Below are positions 1-4,758 of a stretch of 5,420 bases of DNA, one piece after another (position 1 is the first letter of the stretch; every line of letters starts with the position of its first letter). The DNA is from Deltaproteobacteria bacterium RIFCSPLOWO2_12_FULL_60_16. Its GTDB lineage: Bacteria; Desulfobacterota; Binatia; UBA9968. The notes under the pieces were generated by a model, which worked only from the letters and a program-made list of their open reading frames with translations, was not told where the DNA came from and did no database searches. The DNA lies in NCBI GenBank assembly GCA_001798565.1, contig MGSR01000166.1, positions 155-5,574 of the forward strand, in the 5' to 3' direction. The translations under genes and the position numbers were made by a program.

Positions 1-336
1 CGAGGCAAGGCGGCCCAGGTGGGGCAAATGGCCCACGAGCATCAACGGCCCTGAAGCCTCCTCCAGTTCAGCTTTCGCGAGCCACGGATCGTCCTCCGGA
101 GCCAGCCCGCGGGTTTCCCTTACCCCGGCCCGAGGAAGGAGGGAGCGCGCCAGAATCTCCGCGGTTTCCTTTGCCCTCAGCTTGTCGGAGCGCAGTATCA
201 CAGCGACCACGATTTTCTTTGCCGCCAGCGCGCGCGCTACCTTCTCAACCCCTTCTCGGCCCGGATCGCTCAACGGGCGTTTCGGATCTTCGTGCTCGGA
301 CCTGGCCTCGCCGTGCCGGACCAAAAAGGCTTCCAT
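1..336 (-). CDS. sixA: Phosphohistidine phosphatase SixA-like (partial, C-terminus off the left edge)
   Basis: The minus strand reads open from an ATG at 336 to the window edge, giving 112 residues beginning MEAFLVRHGEA. The histidine phosphatase signature RHG is at residues 7-9, with His8 expected to be the phospho-accepting residue. Next come RPLSDPGR (20-27), a LRSDKLRAKETAEIL block (48-62) matching the SixA 'S..LRA.QTAE' segment, and VGHLPHLGRLAS (101-112), where His103 would be the second active-site histidine. SixA-family enzymes are cytoplasmic and remove phosphate from phosphohistidine in HPt or PTS proteins. They are usually about 150-165 residues, so roughly 40-50 residues are missing. 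The start fits the family because the RHG motif lies just after a short beta strand. No clear Shine-Dalgarno precedes it. It is divergent from the ABC operon. Family assignment is firm; the physiological target is unknown. Confidence 0.88.
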   Translation of the reverse strand, partial: MEAFLVRHGEARSEHEDPKRPLSDPGREGVEKVARALAAKKIVVAVILRSDKLRAKETAEILARSLLPRAGVRETRGLAPEDDPWLAKAELEEASGPLMLVGHLPHLGRLAS

Positions 337-376
337 AGGGCGGAGTTCTCAGCGGACTGTTGCAAAATGCCAGTGT

Positions 377-385
377 TGATATAGT
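377..385 (+). promoter_or_regulatory. Candidate extended -10 promoter for the ABC importer operon
   Basis: TGATATAGT carries the extended -10 dinucleotide TG, one spacer base, and TATAGT (5 of 6 to TATAAT). The -35 region around 357-363 is poor (CTGTTG or TGTTGC), as is common with extended -10 promoters. The start of transcription would be near 391-393, giving a leader of about 45 nt before the GTG at 436. It is the only good -10 in the 99-bp divergent gap. Confidence 0.5.
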
Positions 386-406
386 ATGCCGTCCGGCGAT
401 TTGCAA
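378..406 (-). promoter_or_regulatory. Candidate promoter for the sixA-like gene
   Basis: Reading the minus strand, TTGCAA (plus 401-406; 4 of 6 to the -35 consensus) is followed after exactly 17 nt by TATATC (plus 378-383; 4 of 6 to the -10 consensus). Transcription would begin near 371, leaving a leader of about 35 nt before the start at 336. The -10 overlaps the -10 of the plus-strand promoter, so the two may compete for polymerase. This is pattern matching only. Confidence 0.4.
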
Positions 407-408
407 AT
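399..408. promoter_or_regulatory. Perfect palindrome ATTTGCAAAT, candidate operator
   Basis: A perfect 10-bp palindrome sits just downstream of the predicted plus-strand transcription start and covers the -35 of the predicted minus-strand promoter. A dimeric regulator bound here could affect both divergent genes. The AT-rich site stands out in GC-rich surroundings. A chance 10-bp palindrome is possible and no regulator is encoded in the window. Confidence 0.3.
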
Positions 409-435
409 CTCGTAGCGGATGATTCCCCGGCTGCC

Positions 436-1164
436 GTGGTTGAGTTCCAGCGCGTAAATAAATGGTACGGATCGCTCCATGTCTTGAGGGAGATCAGCCT
501 CAGGATCGAGCAGGGGGAGGTGGTGGTGGTTTGCGGTCCGAGCGGCAGCGGCAAGAGCACCCTGATTCGCTGCGTCAACGGGCTGGAGCCGATCCAGTCG
601 GGGGAGATCGTGGTCGGCGGCAAGCGCCTCTCCGACCCGTCTCTGGATATGACGGCGCTCCGGGCCGAGATCGGCTTCGTATTCCAGCAGTTCAATCTTT
701 ATCCCCATTTATCGGTGATGGAGAACATCGTCCTCGCCCCGCTGAAGGTGAAAAAGGCGCCGCGCCCGGAGGCGGAAAAGATCGCCCGGCGGCTCCTGGA
801 GCGAGTCGGGATTCCGGATAAGGCGAGCGCCTACCCCGCCAATCTCTCCGGCGGCCAGCAGCAGCGCGTGGCGATCGCGCGGGCCCTGGCGATGCAGCCG
901 AAGATCATGCTTTTCGATGAGCCTACCTCGGCGCTGGACCCGGAGATGATCAGCGAGGTGCTGGAGGTAATGACGGATCTGGCCAAAGACGGGATGACCA
1001 TGGTGGTGGTGACGCACGAGATGGGGTTCGCCCGGCGGGTGGCGCACCGGGTCCTGTTCATGGACGAGGGACAGATCGTCGAGGAGGGAGATCCCCAAAG
1101 ATTTTTCGACAGCCCGGCATCGCCGCGGACCAAGCAGTTTTTGAGCAAAATTCTTTCCCATTGA
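436..1164 (+). CDS. Polar amino-acid ABC transporter ATP-binding subunit (GlnQ/GltL-like)
   Basis: This 242-residue protein is the cytoplasmic ATPase of an importer for polar or acidic amino acids. All ABC motifs are intact: Walker [10 protein letters not shown] (34-42), Q-loop in FQQFNLYPH (83-91), signature LSGGQQQR (137-144), Walker B IMLFDEP (157-163) with catalytic Glu162, D-loop SALD (165-168) and switch His194 ([10 protein letters not shown]). The FNLYPH segment and the length of about 240 residues are typical of the GlnQ/GltL/AapP/HisP group. The GTG start gives the family-type opening [12 protein letters not shown]. An in-frame stop at 382-384 and no upstream ATG, GTG or TTG limit alternatives. 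No Shine-Dalgarno precedes it, so initiation may be weak. It is the first gene of the operon, 12 nt before the binding-protein gene. The exact substrate cannot be read from the ATPase. Confidence 0.95.
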   Translation: MVEFQRVNKWYGSLHVLREISLRIEQGEVVVVCGPSGSGKSTLIRCVNGLEPIQSGEIVVGGKRLSDPSLDMTALRAEIGFVFQQFNLYPHLSVMENIVLAPLKVKKAPRPEAEKIARRLLERVGIPDKASAYPANLSGGQQQRVAIARALAMQPKIMLFDEPTSALDPEMISEVLEVMTDLAKDGMTMVVVTHEMGFARRVAHRVLFMDEGQIVEEGDPQRFFDSPASPRTKQFLSKILSH

Positions 1165-1176
1165 CAAGGAGAGATC

Positions 1177-2034
1177 ATGAAACAAGTCACGATTTTCTTG
1201 GTCGCAATAGCTCTGCTGCTCGCAGGAAAATCTCCCGCCGGCGCCGAGACCACGCTGGAAAAGATCGCCCGCACCGGCGTCCTGACCATCGGCACCCGAA
1301 CCGGCTCGCCGCCGTTCGCCTATATCAACCAGAAAAACGAATGGGTCGGCTTTTCCATCGAGCTGGTGGAGCAGCTCGTTCTCCCGCCGCTGGCGAAGAA
1401 AGCGGGCAAGCCGGTGAAGCTGGAGAAGAAGGAGTCCGCCCCGCCCACCCGGATTCCGCTCCTGTCCTCCAACGCCGTGGACCTGATCGCGGAGACGATG
1501 ACCGACACCAGGAGCCGGCGCGACAGCGTAGACTTCAGTCTTACCTTCTTCGTTACCGGGGCCCAGTTCCTGGTGAAGAAAGGAAGCCCCATCAAGGGAA
1601 TCAAGAACATCGGCGGCAAGCGGGTGGCGGCCCAGCAGGGCTCGACCAACGCCAGGATCATCCGCGAGCGGGCGCCGAAGGCCCAGCTGCGCGAGTTTCC
1701 GGATCAGCCGGCCGCCTTCCAGGCGCTGGCGCAGGGACAGGTGGATGGCTACACCAACGACGGCATCCAGCTTGCCGGGCTCAAGGCCAAGGCGCCGAAG
1801 CCGGGCGCCTGGGATATCGTCGGCGAATTCTACTCTTACGAACCCTACGGCATGGCGCTGAGAAAGGGCGACTCGGATTTTCGCGCGGTCGTCAACAATG
1901 GGCTCATGGAAGGAATCGATTCCGGCAGGTTTTTTGAGATCTACGAGAAGTGGTTCGGGCCCAAAGGCGAGGTCCCCTACCCGATGGCGCCCGACGTCAA
2001 AAAATTCATGATCTATCAATCGGTACCGAAATAA
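1177..2034 (+). CDS. Periplasmic amino-acid-binding protein of the ABC importer (GltI-like, SBP family 3)
   Basis: This 285-residue periplasmic solute-binding protein delivers substrate to the permeases encoded downstream. Residues 1-23 form a Sec signal peptide: MKQ, then a hydrophobic stretch VTIFLVAIALLLAG, then cleavage after AGA (21-23). There is no lipobox cysteine, so the mature protein should be soluble in the periplasm. The mature part follows SBP family 3: LEKIARTGVLTIGTRTGSPPFAY (27-49), GFSIEL (58-63), TRIPLLSSNAVDLIAE (91-106), RRDSVDFS (114-121), a QGSTN ligand-loop segment (154-158), QVDGYTNDG (188-196) and a C-terminal FFEIYEKWFGPKG. The TRIP and DFS blocks recall glutamate/aspartate GltI or AapJ-type proteins, hence the acidic amino-acid guess. 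AAGGAG at 1166-1171 is a strong ribosome-binding site 5 nt before the ATG, the best in the operon, which fits the excess of binding protein that importers need. Confidence 0.94.
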   Translation: MKQVTIFLVAIALLLAGKSPAGAETTLEKIARTGVLTIGTRTGSPPFAYINQKNEWVGFSIELVEQLVLPPLAKKAGKPVKLEKKESAPPTRIPLLSSNAVDLIAETMTDTRSRRDSVDFSLTFFVTGAQFLVKKGSPIKGIKNIGGKRVAAQQGSTNARIIRERAPKAQLREFPDQPAAFQALAQGQVDGYTNDGIQLAGLKAKAPKPGAWDIVGEFYSYEPYGMALRKGDSDFRAVVNNGLMEGIDSGRFFEIYEKWFGPKGEVPYPMAPDVKKFMIYQSVPK

Positions 2035-2038
2035 CAGA

Positions 2039-2127
2039 AGGCAATAGGCATAAGGCATTAGGCAGTAGTAAGAGAATTTAATCTTGTGAGAGTGGTACTA
2101 TTGCCTATTGCCTGCTGCCTAATGCCT
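2039..2127 (+). repeat. Inverted pair of four-unit heptanucleotide repeats between the binding protein and permease genes
   Basis: The left arm (2039-2066) is four tandem heptamers: AGGCAAT, AGGCATA, AGGCATT, AGGCAGT, then AGTA. The right arm (2096-2127) is TACT followed by ATTGCCT, ATTGCCT, GCTGCCT, AATGCCT, i.e. the same heptamer family inverted. The arms pair over 32 positions with 27 Watson-Crick matches and one possible G-U, leaving a 25-nt AT-rich loop (2071-2095). CTTTTT follows at 2129-2134. In RNA this would be a long hairpin followed by a U-run, resembling an attenuator or a partial terminator. It could also protect the 3' end of the binding-protein message. It lies directly before the permease ATG at 2138, which has no obvious Shine-Dalgarno. 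Structure is read directly; function is inferred. Confidence 0.8.
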
Positions 2128-2137
2128 GCTTTTTGAA

Positions 2138-2863
2138 ATGAATTACCAATTCGATTGGTCCGTTCTCTGGACCGGGCAGTCCGGCCAGTGGCTGCTTCAG
2201 GGGCTGGTGACGACGCTCGAGATCTCCGCCCTCGCCTGGCTCCTGGCGGGGGCGCTGGGGGTTCTCTCGGGCGCGCTGCGCACCGCGCCATGGGCCCCGC
2301 TACGCGCTGTGGCAGCCTTCTATGTCGAGTTTTTTCGCAACGTGCCGCTGCTTGTCTGGATGTTTTTCTGGTACTTCGGTGTTCCTCCGCTCTTGCCCAA
2401 GCCTTTTCAGGACTGGCTCTATGACCACGGCGCGGAGTTCTGGGCCGGCACTCTCGCTCTCGGCGTCTATCACGGGGCGCGCTTCTCAGAGGTGATCCGC
2501 TCGGGAATCCAGGCGATCCCCAAGACCCAGTTCGAGGCCGCCCTCTCGACCGGGCTCACGACGATGCAGGCTTACCGCTTCGTCATCATCCCGGTCGCGC
2601 TTCGGCTCATCATCCCGCCGGTCACCAGCGAATCGCTCAATCTGCTGAAGAATTCCTCGCTCGCCCTGACCATCAGCGTCGCCGAGCTGACTTTCCAGAC
2701 AAGGCAGATCGAGACCTACACCGCCAAGGCATTCGAAGCCCTCACTGCCGGAACCGTGATTTATTTGCTTCTCTGTCTCGCCATCGCGGGTGTGATGGCC
2801 CGAGTCGAGCGCCGCTGCGCCATCCCTGGAATGATCGCGAGGGCCGCGCCCGCGGAGCACTAA
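2138..2863 (+). CDS. Amino-acid ABC transporter permease (GltJ/HisM-like), first permease
   Basis: This 241-residue inner-membrane subunit forms half of the translocation channel. Hydrophobic segments lie near residues 18-47, 66-86, 103-118, 145-162 and 203-221, the usual five-helix layout of His/Glu/Gln family permeases. FYVEFFRNVPLLVWMFFWYF (61-80) is the hallmark segment after helix 1. The EAA loop, which docks on the ATPase, is FEAALSTGLTTMQAYRFVIIP (132-152), with E133, A134, A135, G139 and P152 conserved. KNSSLALTISVAEL (171-184) is also typical. The short insert LLPKPFQDWLYDHGAEFW (85-102) matches GltJ-type subunits. No good ribosome-binding site is visible, since the preceding bases are the hairpin arm and TTTTTGAA. 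It ends with tandem stops TAATGA, and the next permease starts 435 bp later, an unusual gap for paired permeases. Substrate is inferred from the operon. Confidence 0.93.
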   Translation: MNYQFDWSVLWTGQSGQWLLQGLVTTLEISALAWLLAGALGVLSGALRTAPWAPLRAVAAFYVEFFRNVPLLVWMFFWYFGVPPLLPKPFQDWLYDHGAEFWAGTLALGVYHGARFSEVIRSGIQAIPKTQFEAALSTGLTTMQAYRFVIIPVALRLIIPPVTSESLNLLKNSSLALTISVAELTFQTRQIETYTAKAFEALTAGTVIYLLLCLAIAGVMARVERRCAIPGMIARAAPAEH

Positions 2864-2870
2864 TGAGACA

Positions 2871-2912
2871 AGTATGAAGGCGGAAGGCGGAAGGATGAAG
2901 AAGCAAGGGGCC
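2871..2912 (+). repeat. Second heptanucleotide-periodic tract, after permease 1
   Basis: Just after the tandem stops, six 7-nt units can be read: AGTATGA, AGGCGGA, AGGCGGA, AGGATGA, AGAAGCA, AGGGGCC. The middle three are the clearest. They share the 7-nt period and the AGG(C) start of the tract at 2039-2066 but differ in the last three bases. Short heptamer repeats between genes are known, for example, from filamentous cyanobacteria (STRR sequences); that this is the same phenomenon is inference. No inverted partner was found nearby. Degeneracy of the outer units keeps confidence moderate. Confidence 0.6.
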
Positions 2913-2922
2913 GGCCCGTCCC

Positions 2923-3072
2923 TTCGCTCCAGCTGCCTCCTCGGCTGGAACTCTAACTGCTCGCCTCGGGCAGCATCGAAACTCGCCCATAAAAGCTTCG
3001 CTCGGGGACTTACCTCGCGCGCCGAAAGCAATGGGTTCGCTCGGGACCTGACTCGCTCCCCGAAAGCAATAG
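2923..3072 (+). repeat. Degenerate tandem repeat with a period of about 38 nt
   Basis: Two adjacent units are clearly related. Both open with TTCGCTCGGG (2997-3006 and 3036-3045) and both close with CCGAAAGCAAT (3022-3032 and 3060-3070), so the period is 38-39 nt. Two fainter units precede them: TTCGCTCC at 2923 and TCGCCTCGGG at 2961, with ACTCGCCCATAAAAGC (2981-2996) in the closing position. Unit starts are spaced roughly 38, 36 and 39 nt. The first unit also holds a small hairpin, CCAGC (2929-2933) with GCTGG (2944-2948). The units are too diverged and too directly joined for a CRISPR array, and no convincing protein is encoded. It could be a decayed repeat expansion or structured RNA. Confidence 0.5.
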
Positions 3073-3073
3073 T

Positions 3074-3208
3074 GCAGTGGTTAATCCGAACCTCCACGCC
3101 TGGTGCTTTCGGGTCGCTCGCCAGGCCCCCCTCGCTTTACGGAGCGAGCGAGGGGAGCGCGAGTGAGGCTGCGGACGTAGAGACGAAAAGGTTCGGTTAA
3201 AGCACTGC
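3074..3208. repeat. 135-bp element bounded by 20-nt inverted repeats, with two internal hairpins
   Basis: The left end GCAGTGGTTAATCCGAACCT (3074-3093) matches the reverse complement of the right end (3189-3208) at 17 of 20 positions, including GCAGTG and CCGAACCT exactly. Inside are two further stems: GCCTGG (3098-3103) with CCAGGC (3121-3126), and CCCCTCGCT (3128-3136) with AGCGAGGGG (3147-3155). A third pairing crosses the left boundary: CCCGAAAGCA (3059-3068), the end of the 38-nt repeat, with TGCTTTCGGG (3104-3113). The result resembles a small non-coding palindromic element (MITE- or REP-like) or a cloverleaf RNA. No target-site duplication is evident. No promoter was recognised between it and the second permease gene. 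The remaining spacer, 3209-3298, shows only a short CGCC/GGCG stem near 3269-3279 and the ribosome-binding site. Confidence 0.6.
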
Positions 3209-3298
3209 TCCATCGGCCGCAGCCGAGAGCGCGTTCCCCGAGGGAGCTATGGCATCGATCTTGAGAGACGCCTCCGGCGGTGAGTGCGGCGAGGATAG

Positions 3299-3973
3299 AT
3301 GGACTTCAGCGTTGTAGTAAGGAATCTCGATTTTCTGATTCTCCAGGGGCTCCTGGGCTTTGGAAATTTTGTCGGCGGGACGCTGAGGCTGGCCATTCCC
3401 GCTATTGTCCTCGGCTTTGTCCTGGGGATCTTTGTCGGCCTGGGAAGGCTCGCCCGCTCTCCCTGGATAAGAATCCCGGCGACGGTTTACGTGGAATTTT
3501 TCCGCGGCGTGCCGCTCGTCATGGTGATCTTCTGGTTCTGGTTCATCATTCCCGTGCTGCTGCGCGTAGCCCTGCCGGAGTACGGGGTCGCGCTCACGGC
3601 CTTCGTGGTTTTCGAAGCGGCCTATCTCGGCGAGATCGTCCGGGCGGGCATTCAGTCCGTGCCCCGCGGGCAGATGGAGGCCGCGACAGCCACGGGCTTG
3701 ACTCAAACTCAGACCATGCTTTACGTCATCCTGCCCCAGGCCTTGCGAAATATGATCCCGGCGCTCGTGACGCAGTTTATCGTGTTATTCAAAGACCCCT
3801 CGCTCGCCTCGATCATCGGCTATGTGGATCTCACCAAAGCCGCGCAGATCGTCAACAACCGCGAGATCCGCCCCTTCGAGCTCTACCTCTTCATCGCCGT
3901 CGTCTACTGGCTCTGCACCTACTCCATGTCCCTCTACGCCCGGTATTTAGAAAAACGGTTGACCCCGGCTTAA
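3299..3973 (+). CDS. Amino-acid ABC transporter permease (GltK/HisQ-like), second permease
   Basis: This 224-residue inner-membrane subunit is the second half of the channel. Hydrophobic segments fall near residues 27-50, 64-88, 96-113, 142-165 and 194-213. VYVEFFRGVPLVMVIFWFWF (63-82) is the family signature region. The ATPase-docking EAA loop is MEAATATGLTQTQTMLYVILP (126-146), with E127, A128, A129, G133 and P146 in place. FKDPSLASIIGYVDLT (164-179) is the conserved stretch seen in GltK/AapM-like proteins. GAGG at 3291-3294 lies 4 nt before the ATG, a usable but close ribosome-binding site. It is complete, and its TAA is followed by a pyrimidine-rich run (3974-4001) without a hairpin. It shares architecture with the first permease but is clearly diverged, as expected for a heterodimer. 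It probably belongs to the same operon despite the 435-bp gap; separate expression is possible. Confidence 0.93.
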   Translation: MDFSVVVRNLDFLILQGLLGFGNFVGGTLRLAIPAIVLGFVLGIFVGLGRLARSPWIRIPATVYVEFFRGVPLVMVIFWFWFIIPVLLRVALPEYGVALTAFVVFEAAYLGEIVRAGIQSVPRGQMEAATATGLTQTQTMLYVILPQALRNMIPALVTQFIVLFKDPSLASIIGYVDLTKAAQIVNNREIRPFELYLFIAVVYWLCTYSMSLYARYLEKRLTPA

Positions 3974-3999
3974 CTTTCTCTCCTGTCTCCTTTTCTCTT

Positions 4000-4030
4000 T
4001 TGACGGCCTATCCCCCGCCTGTGATACACT
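4000..4030 (+). promoter_or_regulatory. Candidate sigma-70-type promoter for the DUF2283 gene pair
   Basis: TTGACG (4000-4005; 5 of 6 to the -35 consensus) is followed after 19 nt by TACACT (4025-4030; 4 of 6 to the -10), which carries an extended -10 TG at 4022-4023 (TGATACACT). Transcription would begin near 4036-4038. The leader is about 20 nt and contains the strong ribosome-binding site AGGAGG (4046-4051), 7 nt before the ATG at 4059. The promoter lies in the 85-bp gap after permease 2 and marks a new transcription unit. Confidence 0.6.
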
Positions 4031-4058
4031 TTGCGGGTGTCCATCAGGAGGGAGCCTT

Positions 4059-4292
4059 ATGAACAATCTTCAATATTTCTTTGATAGAGAGGCGGACATC
4101 TTGTACGTCTCCAAGGGAGATCCCAAGGCTGATGTCGAATCGGAAGAGGTCGGCGACGGAATTATCGCTCGGCTTGACCCTGTTACCCGAGAGATCGTAG
4201 GGTTTACTATCCTAAACTTCCTCAAGCGATCGGAACAAGGCCTCCCGGCCATCGTGCTTCCCTTCCGGGCCGACCTGAGCCTGGCATCATAG
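4059..4292 (+). CDS. DUF2283 family small protein, first of a tandem pair
   Basis: This 77-residue acidic protein matches the DUF2283 pattern: a YDxEADxLYV-like opening (YFFDREADILYVSKGDP, 6-22), an acidic middle ESEEVGDGIIARLDP (27-41), then REIVGFTILNFLKR (44-57). DUF2283 proteins are small, predicted beta-rich and of unknown biochemical function. In many genomes they sit beside DUF4258 genes, and a toxin-antitoxin-like role has been suspected from that context, but no DUF4258 gene is visible here. A tail GLPAIVLPFRADLSLAS extends beyond the core. The start is well supported by AGGAGG 7 nt upstream and a good promoter. The next DUF2283 gene begins 5 nt after the stop, so the two should be co-transcribed. 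Family call is from motif recognition, without a profile search. Confidence 0.82.
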   Translation: MNNLQYFFDREADILYVSKGDPKADVESEEVGDGIIARLDPVTREIVGFTILNFLKRSEQGLPAIVLPFRADLSLAS

Positions 4293-4297
4293 GTGAA

Positions 4298-4504
4298 ATG
4301 AAAGTCTATTACGACAAGAAAGCTGATGCCGCCTTCATTCGGTTTTCGTCCAAGCGTCCTGTCGGAGGCGTGGAGATCAAAGAGGGCGTTATTCTTCATG
4401 TAACCGATGAAGATAAGATCGTCGCCTTGGAGATTCTGGACGCCAGTCAGCGGCTTCCGCTCAAAAATCTCTTCAAGCTTGAGGTTTCGAAAGCTGCCAG
4501 CTAG
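4298..4504 (+). CDS. DUF2283 family small protein, second of a tandem pair
   Basis: This 68-residue protein is a shorter relative of its upstream neighbour. MKVYYDKKADAAFIRFSS (1-18) matches the DUF2283 N-terminal 'YDxxADxxYI' block, followed by VEIKEGVILHVTDEDKIVALEILDASQR (25-52), the most canonical part of the family. The two proteins align over about 50 residues (D-x-x-AD, E-x-x-GVI/GII, IVxxxIL, R) but are well diverged, so the duplication is old or they were acquired together. The ribosome-binding site AGGTGA (4291-4296) overlaps the previous stop codon and is very close to the ATG, so translation may depend on coupling to the first gene. No intrinsic terminator is seen after it; AGCTGCCAGCT at 4493-4503 is only a short stem. 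Function unknown. Confidence 0.83.
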   Translation: MKVYYDKKADAAFIRFSSKRPVGGVEIKEGVILHVTDEDKIVALEILDASQRLPLKNLFKLEVSKAAS

Positions 4505-4604
4505 ACGCCAAAAGTCGCCCGTCCCCTCTCTCTGATCCTGGTCCATTGCAGGTATATTGAGATTATCCTGGTCAGCGTTTGTCGGCCAAGTCGGTTGCAG
4601 GACA

Positions 4605-4636
4605 GACTTGACAAGTCCCTGAGAAGGCCGGAGAAT
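4605..4636 (+). promoter_or_regulatory. Candidate promoter with overlapping operator palindrome for the toxin-antitoxin operon
   Basis: TTGACA (4608-4613), a perfect -35, is followed after exactly 17 nt by GAGAAT (4631-4636; 4 of 6 to the -10). The -35 lies at the centre of a perfect 13-bp palindrome GACTTGACAAGTC (4605-4617). An extra half-site CAAGTC occurs at 4587-4592, 25 nt upstream of the equivalent half in the palindrome. Type II antitoxins usually repress their own promoter through such sites, so this is a natural operator candidate. Transcription would start near 4643, leaving a leader of about 115 nt before 4759. Confidence 0.5.
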
Positions 4637-4638
4637 CC

Positions 4639-4660
4639 CTGAACGTTTCGGGAAGTTCAG
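4639..4660 (+). promoter_or_regulatory. Inverted repeat CTGAAC/GTTCAG near the predicted transcription start
   Basis: CTGAAC (4639-4644) and GTTCAG (4655-4660) are perfect inverted 6-mers separated by 10 nt, lying just after the predicted -10. It could be a second operator or a small hairpin at the 5' end of the transcript. Elsewhere in the 4505-4722 spacer, ATCCTGGTC occurs twice, at 4535-4543 and 4565-4573, 30 nt apart. No gene is seen in this spacer. Confidence 0.3.
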
Positions 4661-4758
4661 TATTGTACATGGCTGACCAATATACTCACTAGTTATGTGC
4701 CATTTGATCGTGTTCCCCGAATGTGACAAGATTCAGGGCAGCCTGGAGGCATGATCCC

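Noticed and set aside
709..2058. 449-codon open frame on the minus strand
   Set aside because: It lies antisense to the ATPase and binding-protein genes, whose motifs are complete. Its translation is rich in R, G, L, H and D with no domain, typical of a GC-rich antisense shadow.
2923..3072. Possible CRISPR array
   Set aside because: Units are only partly conserved, contiguous rather than alternating with unique spacers, and no cas gene is nearby.
2486..3097. 203-codon minus-strand open frame overlapping permease 1
   Set aside because: It is antisense to a well-supported permease and its remainder reads through repeat DNA.
2874..3200. 108-codon plus-strand open frame in the permease spacer
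   Set aside because: Its N-terminus is made of heptamer repeats and the rest of inverted and tandem repeats. There is no ribosome-binding site or recognisable domain.
3189..3208. tRNA-like TTCG motif (GGTTCGG)
   Set aside because: No acceptor stem, D-arm or anticodon arm can be placed around it; the motif is part of the inverted repeat.
3974..4001. Possible terminator after permease 2
   Set aside because: It is a pyrimidine-rich run without any stem before it; a Rho-dependent end cannot be judged from sequence.
4070..4729. 219-codon minus-strand open frame
   Set aside because: It is antisense to both DUF2283 genes, which have matching family motifs and, for the first, a strong ribosome-binding site.
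4723..4758. GTG-initiated N-terminal extension of the antitoxin
   Set aside because: The downstream ATG at 4759 has GGAGG at good spacing, and the extra 12 residues (MTRFRAAWRHDP) look like read-through of the ribosome-binding site region.
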